From contig NZ_NOKT01000016.1 of assembly GCF_002237655.1 (NCBI RefSeq), positions 124,001 through 188,000 of the forward strand: 64,000 nucleotides of DNA. Reading direction: 5' to 3'. The notes beneath the pieces are model-generated. The model was not told the DNA's origin. It searched no databases and saw only the letters and a list, made by a program, of their open reading frames with translations. This DNA is from Streptomyces sp. XY006. GTDB lineage: Bacteria; Actinomycetota; Actinomycetes; Streptomycetales; Streptomycetaceae. Position 1 is the stretch's first letter. Each line of letters opens with the position of its first letter. The translations under genes were made by a program, and so were the position numbers. This document shows, piece by piece, positions 33,901-41,551 of the stretch.

Positions 33901-34854
33901 ATGCCGGACCCCACCACCCCACACCCCGGCGCGACCCAGCCGCCGCCCCCACAGAACCCCTTCGCGGCACCACCGACCCAGCGCCTCCGGGTCGTCGTGG
34001 CGGACGACAACCCGGTGGTCCGCGCCGGTCTCACCGCCCTGCTCTCGGGCCGTGCGGACATCGAGGTCGTGGCCGAGGCGGCCGACGGCCGCCAGGCCTA
34101 CGAGGCCGCCCACCAGCACCGCCCCGACGTCGTCCTGCTCGACGTCCGCATGCCCGGCGTGGACGGCATCTCGGCCCTCCCCTACCTCGTGCGCATCGCG
34201 CCGGTGGTGATGCTGACGTACAGCAGGGAATCGGAGATCGTCCAGGAGGCCCTGCGCCGAGGGGCGGGCGGCTACCTGGTCCACGGCGAGTTCACGGCCG
34301 ACCAGCTGGTCGACGCCGTACGGGACATCAAGGAGGGCCGGGCCCACTTCACCCCCACGGCGGCGGGCGCCCTCCTGACCCAACTCCGCCAGAGCCAGGC
34401 ACCGGGGGAGGTGTCTCTGCCGGAAGGGCTTGGGCGGTCGGTGAGTGCGACTGCATACGAAATTTCGGAGGCCGTGAACTCGCATACTCATCCGCAAGAG
34501 CCGGTATGGCCAGGAAATTTGCAGTCACGCCCGGTGTCACCTCCTCCTACTTCTTCAGAAAACCTTTCGCGAATGCAACCGGGTATGGCACAGTCTTCGT
34601 CTGAGTGGACGAGTGGCCGGCCGGCCGCTCCCGACAGGTCGCGGTTCCATCTGAGTACGAGGGAGGCGGAAATCATGGACCTCATCGCGTCGGGCATGAA
34701 CAACCAGCAGATCGCCGCCACGTGCTTCATCAGCGAGAAGACCGTCAAGAACCACATCAACCGCATCTTCGCCAAGCTCCACAGCACCAGCCGCTCCGAG
34801 GCCGCCGCGAAGTGGATCGGCACGGCACCGGACTCACACCGAGGGCTGGGGTGA
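33901..34854 (+). CDS. NarL/LuxR-type response regulator with an unusual long linker (317 aa)
   Basis: A DNA-binding response regulator, partner of the upstream kinase. A Pro-rich N-terminal extension (about 1–26) precedes the receiver domain (about 28–150) with phospho-acceptor Asp81 in LLDVRMPG. A linker of about 95 residues (about 160–255) follows, rich in Ser/Pro/Glu. The C-terminal LuxR helix-turn-helix is at about 256–310 (LSTREAEIMDLIASGMNNQQIA). Usual NarL proteins have a linker of about 20 residues. The linker DNA (about 34430–34620) counts by hand at 53–58% G+C, well below the surroundings. GAGAGGAGG sets the start. Likely regulator of the triple-box promoters. Confidence 0.88.
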   Translation: MPDPTTPHPGATQPPPPQNPFAAPPTQRLRVVVADDNPVVRAGLTALLSGRADIEVVAEAADGRQAYEAAHQHRPDVVLLDVRMPGVDGISALPYLVRIAPVVMLTYSRESEIVQEALRRGAGGYLVHGEFTADQLVDAVRDIKEGRAHFTPTAAGALLTQLRQSQAPGEVSLPEGLGRSVSATAYEISEAVNSHTHPQEPVWPGNLQSRPVSPPPTSSENLSRMQPGMAQSSSEWTSGRPAAPDRSRFHLSTREAEIMDLIASGMNNQQIAATCFISEKTVKNHINRIFAKLHSTSRSEAAAKWIGTAPDSHRGLG

Positions 34855-34884
34855 CGTCCGGTGACGGTATGGGGGGAGAACCGG

Positions 34885-34956
34885 TTGGGCCCGTGCGATT
34901 GGGCCCGGGATTGGGCCCACGGGCCCTCTGGCGTACGGCCCGTCGCGCCGTACGGT
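34885..34956 (+). promoter_or_regulatory. Triple TTGGGCCC-box promoter, copy 2 (Flp pilin gene)
   Basis: TTGGGCCC occurs at 34885, 34899 and 34911, and ACGGGCCC at 34919. Taking 34899 as offset 0, the second box is at 12, GGGCCC at 22, and TACGGT at 52 (34951–34956) as a TANNNT -10. The transcript would start near 34963, 37 bases before the pilin ATG. The boxes sit just upstream of the expected -35, the usual place for an activator. Confidence 0.72.
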
Positions 34957-34999
34957 CCTCGTGTCGAAAGCGACACAGCCGAACCCGGAGGGGAACACC

Positions 35000-35233
35000 A
35001 TGAGCGACCTGATGCTGAAGACCGCCGTCGCGACCAAGGTCCGCGTGAACGGCTGGAAGAACACGACCGTGCAGGCGATGCAGCGCCGCGCCGGCGACAA
35101 GGGGCAGACGGCGGTCGAGTACCTGGGCATCATCGCGGTCGTGGTGGCGATCGTGCTGGCGATCACCGGCACGAACATCGGGCAGACCATTCTCGGCAAG
35201 ATCCAGGCACAGATCGCCAAGGTCGCTCCTTGA
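35000..35233 (+). CDS. Flp/Tad major pilin (77 aa)
   Basis: A small type IVb prepilin. A 35-residue basic leader ends at AGDKG35|QTAVEYLG, giving Glu at +5 (Glu40) and Tyr at +6, then one long hydrophobic segment (about 42–65) and a short tail. This is the classic Flp pattern, polymerised by TadA/B/C after cleavage by a prepilin peptidase. GGAGGGG before ATG 35000 fixes the start. The first in-frame start at 34961 lies within the promoter and is rejected. The stop overlaps the TTG start of the TadG-like gene (TTGA). Confidence 0.9.
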   Translation: MSDLMLKTAVATKVRVNGWKNTTVQAMQRRAGDKGQTAVEYLGIIAVVVAIVLAITGTNIGQTILGKIQAQIAKVAP

Positions 35234-35856
35234 TCCGACCCCGCCGTTACGGTGACGCAGGGCAGGCCTTCCCCATCTACATCACGGTGGTGGGGGGCCT
35301 GCTCTTTCTCGCGTTCGCCTACTTCGCGGTCGGCCAGGCCGCAGCGAACAGGAACGGCGCGCAGACAGCCGCGGACGCGGCGGCTCTCGCGGCGGCGCAG
35401 GACAGGCGGGAGCAACTCGCAGGCGCATGGGTCGAGAGCGTGCTCGATCCGACCAAGTGGCGGCAGATCTTCGAAGGGAACGCAGACGGACTTGCTCCTT
35501 CGTGCTGGCGTGCGCAGGAACTGGCCGGCCGGAACGATGCTCATTTGGCGGGTATCGAGTGCATTCCGGACGGCCTCCTGGGCTTCAAGGTCGAGGTCGA
35601 GAGCAACAAGCCTGTAGGGGAGTCGATCGTTCCCGGCACGGAGAAGCAGCAGGCCAACGCGACCGCCGCAGCCGTGATCGAGCCCCGCTGCGATTTCGAT
35701 CCTCTCGGCGACGATGCCGGCCCCGACGTGCTGCCGAAGCTCGTCTGCGATGGCGGGGTCGAATGGGAGCTGAAGCCGGACGACCTCGATGTCCTACCCA
35801 AACCTGAAGACCTCTTCGATGTCCACCTGGCCGACTCACAAGCGAACGACGAGTGA
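35230..35856 (+). CDS. TadG/TadE-like exported protein with rare TTG start (208 aa)
   Basis: Begins with a short basic leader and DAG|QAFPIYITVVGGLLFLAFAYF, a prepilin-like membrane segment. It lacks the usual Glu at +5 (Ile is there). RNGAQTAADAAALAAAQ follows, the hallmark of the TadG/Flp-assembly N-terminal region. The rest is an acidic exported domain with four Cys residues. No ATG or GTG precedes the hydrophobic segment, and the TTG overlaps the pilin stop, so translation is probably coupled. The G+C content is slightly lower than that of its neighbours. Confidence 0.75.
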   Translation: MIRPRRYGDAGQAFPIYITVVGGLLFLAFAYFAVGQAAANRNGAQTAADAAALAAAQDRREQLAGAWVESVLDPTKWRQIFEGNADGLAPSCWRAQELAGRNDAHLAGIECIPDGLLGFKVEVESNKPVGESIVPGTEKQQANATAAAVIEPRCDFDPLGDDAGPDVLPKLVCDGGVEWELKPDDLDVLPKPEDLFDVHLADSQANDE

Positions 35857-35872
35857 TGAAGGAAGCAGAGAG

Positions 35873-36454
35873 ATGAGCATTCGGTTCACAGCGAAGGCCC
35901 GCAGGGGGATGGTCGCGTTGACCATTGCGGCCGGACTGGCCCTCGGTGTGGCCGGCTGCGGCGGCGGTGGAGACAACGATGACAAGTCGAGCCCGCCGGC
36001 CTCCGCCTCCAAGGACAGGGGATCGAAGCCGAGTGCTCAGGAGGGGCAGTCGGAGACGCCGCTGGCCGAGCTGAAGGGCACGGACGGGCTGCTCCTGCAG
36101 ATCACCTCTGCCACCCGGGACGCGGGCGGCTTCCTCACCGTGAACGGCACCGTGAAGAACGACGGCGACAAGTCCGTGGTGGTGCCACCGCAGACAAGCG
36201 GTGACGAGACCGAAGTGATCAAACACGGTCCGTCTCTCGGCGGTGCCACCATCGTGGACGCCAAGGGCAAGAAGCGTTACTACACACTTCGTGATACCGA
36301 AGGCCGACCGCTGACGACGACTGGTCTGGGGAACCTTGAGGCGGGACAGACTCTCCCGGTTTTCATGCAGTTCCCGGCACCTCCCGCGAGCACGACCGAG
36401 GTCGGCCTCCAGGTGCCCACCTTCTCCAGCGGCACCATCAAGATCTCCGGGTGA
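35873..36454 (+). CDS. Putative lipoprotein of the Tad locus (193 aa)
   Basis: The signal peptide ends in the lipobox VAGC (Cys29), followed by Gly/Asp/Ser-rich linker sequence (to about 65) and a beta-sandwich-like domain (about 65–193) with repeated hydrophobic strands (LLLQITSATRD, LTVNGTVKND). This resembles small exported domains seen in envelope lipoproteins, but no family is certain. AAGGAAG precedes ATG 35873, and its stop overlaps the GTG upstream of the OmpA-like gene. A probable envelope anchor or assembly factor for the pilus, from context. Confidence 0.75.
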   Translation: MSIRFTAKARRGMVALTIAAGLALGVAGCGGGGDNDDKSSPPASASKDRGSKPSAQEGQSETPLAELKGTDGLLLQITSATRDAGGFLTVNGTVKNDGDKSVVVPPQTSGDETEVIKHGPSLGGATIVDAKGKKRYYTLRDTEGRPLTTTGLGNLEAGQTLPVFMQFPAPPASTTEVGLQVPTFSSGTIKISG

Positions 36455-36462
36455 GGCCGGTC

Positions 36463-37110
36463 ATGATCCGCACGCAGCAGCGAACGGCGGCTCCACGGCT
36501 CGCCCTGGCCCTCACCGCCGCAGGCCTCATGGTGGCGACGAACATCTACGGCGCCGTGTCGGCCCACGCCGACGAGAGCCCCGGTGTTCCGCCGGGCACC
36601 GAGGCGTCCGCCTCCGCCCCCGTCGAGGTCGACCCCAACGACCCCGATCTGAAGCTCCCCGAAGGCGCCACCCTCGCCGAGCCGAAGGTCCTCGACATCA
36701 AACAGGTCGTCGAAGACCAGAGCGGTGACGAGCGCCGCGAAGACACCAACGCCGACGTCAAGTTCGCCCTCCAGGCCGAGGTCCTCTTCGGCAAGGACAG
36801 CGCGAAACTCAGCGCCCAGGCGAAGGCCCGCATCTCCGCGATCGCCGCGGAGATCAAGACCCAGAACGCGACGAAGATCCGCGTCTTCGGCTTCACGGAC
36901 AACCTCGGTTCCTCCGCCCACGGCGACGTCCTGTCCCGGCAGCGGGCCGACGCCGTACAGAACGTCCTGGACCAGGAACTGACCGACTCCAACGTCACGT
37001 ACGAGGTCCGCGGCTACGGCGAGCAGTACCCGATCGCCGACAACTCCACGGAATCCGGCCGCAAGAAGAACCGCCGGGTCGAGGTCTCCTTCCCCCGCTC
37101 GGAGAGCTGA
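36463..37110 (+). CDS. OmpA-family peptidoglycan-binding protein of the Tad locus (215 aa)
   Basis: A signal peptide (to about residue 30) precedes a linker and a C-terminal OmpA-like domain (about 85–205): DVKFALQAEVLFGKDSAKL, IRVFGFTDNLGSSAHGDVLSRQRADAV, and the peptidoglycan-contact region ESGRKKNRRVEV. In monoderm bacteria such domains are expected to tether structures to the cell wall, so this one may anchor the Tad machine. ATG 36463 is taken; GTG 36451, which overlaps the lipoprotein stop, is a possible earlier start. It ends the main tad transcript before the toxin-like gene. Confidence 0.85.
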   Translation: MIRTQQRTAAPRLALALTAAGLMVATNIYGAVSAHADESPGVPPGTEASASAPVEVDPNDPDLKLPEGATLAEPKVLDIKQVVEDQSGDERREDTNADVKFALQAEVLFGKDSAKLSAQAKARISAIAAEIKTQNATKIRVFGFTDNLGSSAHGDVLSRQRADAVQNVLDQELTDSNVTYEVRGYGEQYPIADNSTESGRKKNRRVEVSFPRSES

Positions 37111-37218
37111 GGGGCGAAGAACCCGGACCGAAGGGACGAGGAGCGTGCGGCGCGTGCACCACGAACGCGCCGGGCGCTCCTCTCCGCATGGAGCAAGCGC
37201 CCGGGCAGCTCCGGCACG

Positions 37219-37276
37219 TTGGGCCCCGTTTTGGGGCCACGGGCCCATCCCGTCCCGCGCGTCCCTCCCTACCCTC
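37219..37276 (+). promoter_or_regulatory. Triple TTGGGCCC-box promoter, copy 3 (pilin–toxin-like gene)
   Basis: TTGGGCCC at 37219, TTGGGGCC at 37231 (offset 12), ACGGGCCC at 37239 (offset 20), and TACCCT at 37271 (offset 52). The offsets are identical to those of the Flp pilin promoter, and GTGTCG lies near the expected transcription start in both (34961 and 37282). Confidence 0.72.
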
Positions 37277-37311
37277 GGGCCGTGTCGTAGACCGAGGGCG
37301 GAGGTGGGGGC

Positions 37312-39837
37312 ATGGCCTCGATCGGGGGAGTGCCGGGGTCGGTCGGGCCCGGTCGGCCGACGGCGTACGGAGAGCGCCGGCCTCTGCCCGGCTCGCTCGC
37401 CACCGCGCTGGTCCTGACCCACGTCCTCTTCGCGATCACCGTTCTCGGCGGACTCGGCGTCCTGCTCACCGCGTCCTCGTACGACGCCGTCGACGGCGGT
37501 GTCCTCGCGCTCACCGCCTACGCCGCCGCCCCGGGCATCCTCGGCTGGTGGCTGGCCCGGCGCACCTGGCAGGGCGGCACCAGAGTCCTGGCCGGCCTCA
37601 TCGCCGTACAGGCATGGCTGATCGCCGGCTCGGTATCCAACATCGCCGACGGATCGCCCCGCGGCTTCAGCCAGCTCTTCCTCCCCCTCCTCGTCCTCTA
37701 CTTCCTCACCCGCGAGGACAGCCGCGCCTGGTACCGCCTCCCGGCCGGGGACCGCGCCGAGCGCCGCCCCTTCTCCCTGCCCCGGATGATCCGCTGGCGG
37801 CGCGACGAGGGCCAGACGGCGGTGGAGTACGCGGGGCTGATCGCGATCGTCGTGGCCATCATCGCCGCCCTGCTGGTCAGCGGCCTGGGCACGCAGATCC
37901 AGAGCGGTCTGCAGGCGGCGGTCTGCAAGGTCACCGGCACGGCCTGCCCGTCCCCGGCCACCGACGACGGCACGGGCGTGACGGCCACCCGCCCGGACCC
38001 GGCGGGCGACCCGGGAACCAGGCCGGAGGCCGGTGAGGGCGGGCGCCCCGAGGACAACGGAGGCCAGGCCGAAACCGGGGACGAGAAAGACGACCAGGAC
38101 GCCAAGGGCGAGGACGGCAAGACCGAAGACCGAGAGGGCGAAGACGACGAACGCGAAGACGACAAAGGCGAAGACGACAAAGGCGAAGACGACGACGGCT
38201 GTTTCTCCGGCGTAGGGGCCTTCTTCGGCTGTGCCGGCGATCAGCTGAAGCAGGTCGGTGAAGGCCTCGTCGTCGACGGCATCGGCGGTGATCTGAAGGG
38301 CATCTGGGACACCGTCACCAACCCCCTCGACACCCTGGACGGCCTGAAGGACTACGGCGGTGTCATCGCCGACCAGTGGTCGCAGGACGCCAAGGACGCG
38401 GGCGACAAGTGGGCCAAGGGCGACTACTGGGACGCGCTCACCGACTGGGGCGGCGCGACGGTGAACTCCGGCGGCAAGGTCCTCGACGACATGTTCATCG
38501 GCGAGGACGTCCGCGACCAGTGGAACCAGGGCAACGAGACTCGCGCGGTCACCACGGTCGTCTGGAACGTCGGGTCCCTCTTCATCCCCGGCTACGGCGA
38601 GGCCAAGCTCGCCGGAAAGCTCGGCAAGCTGGGCAAACTCGGGAAGCTCGGCGACCTGGGCAAGCTCACAGAGAAGGCGGCCGGCGCGGCGGAGGACGCG
38701 GGGAAGGCCGCCAGAGCGGGTGACGTCAAGGGCGCCGAGAAGGCCGCGAAGGAGGCCGACGAGGCCGCGGACGAGGCCGAGAAGAAGGCCCGCGAATCCG
38801 GCTGCACCATCGCCGCCCCGCCCCGCAGGACGCCCTACGGCGGAACCGGGCACCCACCGGCCCCCCTCACCGGCTCCTCCGGCACCGGCACCACGGTCCT
38901 GGCGGCCGGCCGCTCCGCCGCACAGGTCGTCGCACGGGCCGAGGAAGGCTGCGACGAGGAGGCCAGGCAGCAGGCCGAGGAAGCCCGGAAGAAGGCCGAC
39001 GAGGCGGAGCGGCAGACGCTCGAAGCCCGGGCCGAGGCCGCGAAGGCCGCACTGCGGGAGCAGGGTTCCTCCGTCCCGGACGACCAGATCGACGGGCTCG
39101 TCGACCGGGCCAAGGACGCCCCGGATCCGGCGAAGGCCGAGATCGGCACGCAGGACGCGGCCGCCGCGCTCGACGAGATCACCGACCTGGCCCGTCGCGG
39201 CAACGTCAACCCCGACGCCGCCGCGGCTCTGCAGGGCAAGGTCGTGAACGCCCCGGACGCCAACAAGCTGGCGGAAGCCCGCGCGGAGGTCAACGCGGTG
39301 CGCCGCGCCGCCGACGACGCGGCCCCCGGCACCCGGGTGGACGCCGGTGTCGGCGGCAAGATGAACCGGCAGGAGGCCGACCTGGGCAACGGGGAAAAGG
39401 TGAACCTCGACGAGATCCCCGACGCCGATGTGGTCTACAAGGACAGGAACGGCACCGTCCACGTCAAGGAGGTCAAGAACGCCGGCTCGGCCACGCGCAA
39501 GGCGGACTTCGCCAACCAGGTCGAACGGCTGAAGAAGTGGGCGGGCAAGGAACCCGGCCGCAAGGCCACCGTGGAGATCGAGACGACGGCCCGCTGGACG
39601 TCGATCTTCAGCGAGTTCAAGCCCGCCCGGAACGGCAAACCGGCGAGCGACACCAGGACGGCGGCCGGAGAGATGGCCAAGAACGACGTCGACGTGCGGG
39701 TGGCCGGGCAGAACCTGTCCGCGGACCAGCTCGGCAGGATGCAGCGCGCCATCGACGAGCGGACCGCCAACGGCACGATGGACTGGTCCAAGATGAAGGA
39801 CCCGGAGAGCGCCAAGGCGTATCTGGGGATCAGCTGA
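37312..39837 (+). CDS. Toxin-like fusion: membrane domain – Flp prepilin segment – acidic linker – PD-(D/E)xK-like C-terminus (841 aa)
   Basis: Four hydrophobic segments occupy about 28–53, 62–80, 90–110 and 117–133. A prepilin-type site follows: RRDEG167|QTAVEYAG with Glu172 and a hydrophobic run to about 196. An Asp/Glu/Lys-rich linker with Glu-Asp-Asp-Lys-Gly repeats covers about 257–295. The region 300–470 (WSQDAKDAGDKW, FIPGYGEAKLAGKLGKLGKLGKLG) resembles pretoxin regions of actinobacterial polymorphic toxins, followed by Ala/Glu-rich coiled coils. The C-terminus has Asp706, Glu720 and Lys722 in DADVV…HVKEVKN, the core of PD-(D/E)xK nucleases. It uses the same promoter type as the Flp pilin. 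Predicted to be a Tad-displayed toxin; not shown. Confidence 0.7.
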   Translation: MASIGGVPGSVGPGRPTAYGERRPLPGSLATALVLTHVLFAITVLGGLGVLLTASSYDAVDGGVLALTAYAAAPGILGWWLARRTWQGGTRVLAGLIAVQAWLIAGSVSNIADGSPRGFSQLFLPLLVLYFLTREDSRAWYRLPAGDRAERRPFSLPRMIRWRRDEGQTAVEYAGLIAIVVAIIAALLVSGLGTQIQSGLQAAVCKVTGTACPSPATDDGTGVTATRPDPAGDPGTRPEAGEGGRPEDNGGQAETGDEKDDQDAKGEDGKTEDREGEDDEREDDKGEDDKGEDDDGCFSGVGAFFGCAGDQLKQVGEGLVVDGIGGDLKGIWDTVTNPLDTLDGLKDYGGVIADQWSQDAKDAGDKWAKGDYWDALTDWGGATVNSGGKVLDDMFIGEDVRDQWNQGNETRAVTTVVWNVGSLFIPGYGEAKLAGKLGKLGKLGKLGDLGKLTEKAAGAAEDAGKAARAGDVKGAEKAAKEADEAADEAEKKARESGCTIAAPPRRTPYGGTGHPPAPLTGSSGTGTTVLAAGRSAAQVVARAEEGCDEEARQQAEEARKKADEAERQTLEARAEAAKAALREQGSSVPDDQIDGLVDRAKDAPDPAKAEIGTQDAAAALDEITDLARRGNVNPDAAAALQGKVVNAPDANKLAEARAEVNAVRRAADDAAPGTRVDAGVGGKMNRQEADLGNGEKVNLDEIPDADVVYKDRNGTVHVKEVKNAGSATRKADFANQVERLKKWAGKEPGRKATVEIETTARWTSIFSEFKPARNGKPASDTRTAAGEMAKNDVDVRVAGQNLSADQLGRMQRAIDERTANGTMDWSKMKDPESAKAYLGIS

Positions 39838-39878
39838 GCGGGCGACGACGGAGGCACGATCGTGGCGGGACTTCGGTG

Positions 39879-40589
39879 ATGAGCGAGCCGGGAAGCGAGG
39901 AGACCTGGGACCCGCGTGTCGCGCGTTGGCACGACCCGGAGGGTGACTACGTCCTGCCCCGCACACTGCGCACCCTGCCGCAGCCGTGGGACGCGGGCGA
40001 CTGGAACCGGATCGCGGAACTGCCCCGCACCGAGGAGCGCCTGGCGGAGGCCCGGCGGGTGGTGACCGTCCTGCTGGAGGACCCGGCGCTGTCGCCCCAC
40101 GTTCCCCGTCCGCCGGCGCCCGGCCTGCTGTGGCACGCCTGGGAGGAATTCCACCGGGCCGTGGGGGAGAGCATGCCCCGCACGAGCGACGTGACCTGGT
40201 CCGGCGTGGACGAGCTGGTCCGTGCCTGGCAGGACCGGCCGCAGCTGTACCCGCTGCAACGGCACGTCGTACGTCACGTCGAAGCGGCCATGCTGGCCCT
40301 GATCCCGACCCTGCGCGACGACATCGCCGACTCGGTGTTCCGCTGGCTGGCCCTCGACCCCGACCCCGGCCGTTTCGCGGAGTGGGCGGTGGAGCTCGCC
40401 GAGCGCTGCGTGACGGAGGACATCGGCGCCGACTCCGCCCTCGAACTCCTCGGCGCGATGCGCACTTCCAAGGCCAGGGCGGCCTTGCAGCGCCTCTCGG
40501 CGAAACCGAACGGCCCGGCGACCTGGCAGAACGCGGAAGCGGCCCAGAGCATCCTCTTCGATCTGGACAGCGACGCAACAGGCCCCTGA
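39879..40589 (+). CDS. Candidate immunity protein of the pilin–toxin gene (236 aa)
   Basis: No family recognised. A soluble, acidic, helical protein without signal peptide. Residues about 125–235 look like HEAT-type helical repeats (LIPTLRDDIADSVFRWLAL, ADSALELLGAMRTSKARAALQRL). It begins 41 bases after the toxin-like gene in the same direction. Polymorphic-toxin immunity genes usually sit at this place and are small, acidic and helical, so the immunity call rests on position and character only. ATG 39879 follows a GTG one codon upstream; no strong ribosome site is seen. Confidence 0.55.
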   Translation: MSEPGSEETWDPRVARWHDPEGDYVLPRTLRTLPQPWDAGDWNRIAELPRTEERLAEARRVVTVLLEDPALSPHVPRPPAPGLLWHAWEEFHRAVGESMPRTSDVTWSGVDELVRAWQDRPQLYPLQRHVVRHVEAAMLALIPTLRDDIADSVFRWLALDPDPGRFAEWAVELAERCVTEDIGADSALELLGAMRTSKARAALQRLSAKPNGPATWQNAEAAQSILFDLDSDATGP

Positions 40590-40610
40590 TCACAAGGCGG
40601 ATCCCCCAGG

Positions 40611-41473
40611 ATGCCACCGACTCCGACCGCCAACCTCTTCACCGTCGCGCAACCGCCCCCGGCGAGCCTGAGGCAAGCCCTGGCCGACCTGCTGGCCGTC
40701 CCGCCCGGCGCCGTCGATGTGGCCGACGCCGACGGCGACCAGGAAGGACGGCACTGGGACGCCCCCGTGCTGTGCACCTGGCGCCGCCTGCCGCCCGGCG
40801 ACCTCGCACTCGAACTGGACATCACCGTGCAGGACGCCACCGCCGCGGGCGTCACGGAGAAGGACCTGGCACTGGGCCTGGCGGCCGGGACGGCCGGCTC
40901 CGTGCTGTATCCCTCGGACCTGGACCTGCCGAGCGCGTACTGGGTCGCCGTGCCGGACGGACGCTCCGTCAGGTGCCGCCTGGAGGCGATCGACGTCGCC
41001 GACGACACGGCCTACCGGGTGGACGCGGCGGAGGAGGAGATCCCCGACCTCCCGCGGGCCAGGGTGGAGGTCCTGCCGGAGGTCCTCGACCGGCAGACGG
41101 TCGACACCCCCTCTCGGACGCCTTCCTCGCCACCTTCCCCAAGGGCACGGCAGGAAGTACCGAAGGCCACGTCCACCACGACCTGCGCGTGTGGGAACGC
41201 CTGATCCGCCGGCTCGAAGCGGGCTGGGCCCCGTCGGGGAGGTACAGGGAGGACCTGTTCCGCCGTGATCTGAAGGCCCGTGACGCGCTGGAGCGTCTTG
41301 TCGGGGAGGTGGGGGAGGTGGGGGAGACGTACGCCGACGCCCTGCGGCAGGTCGTGACCCGGCTGGACGAGGTCTACACCGAGCACACGGACCGCGGGCC
41401 GGCCGCAGCCGAGGGAGCCGGGGGAGCGGGAGGCTGGTGGTGGCACCGGACCCCTCGCCGGACGCCCTGGTGA
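40611..41473 (+). pseudogene. Frameshifted gene downstream of the toxin-like cluster (about 287 aa if joined)
   Basis: Two frames join into one plausible protein. The first runs from ATG 40611 with family-like alternation of strands and helices (GDLALELDITVQD, RVEVLPEVLDRQTVDTP). At the C5 run 41107–41111 it must step back one base to continue as LSDAFLATFPKGTAG…HHDLRVWERLIRRLEAGW to the stop at 41471–41473. Without the step the first frame ends at 41204 with a low-quality Ser/Pro tail. A single missing C, a true mutation, or programmed slippage on CCCCC would all fit. Unknown function; it could be a second immunity-type or an accessory gene of the cluster. Confidence 0.65.
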
Positions 41474-41551
41474 CGACGCGTCACGGCGGTTACGCGCCGG
41501 GCACGGAACCTTCGAACCTCTTGGGGCCGTAGCGTCCGGAAGCCAGGACGC

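Noticed and set aside
37312..41473. Recent horizontal transfer of the toxin cluster
   Set aside because: G+C and codon use look like the host, there are no integrase, tRNA or insertion-sequence borders, and the promoter matches the neighbouring tad genes.
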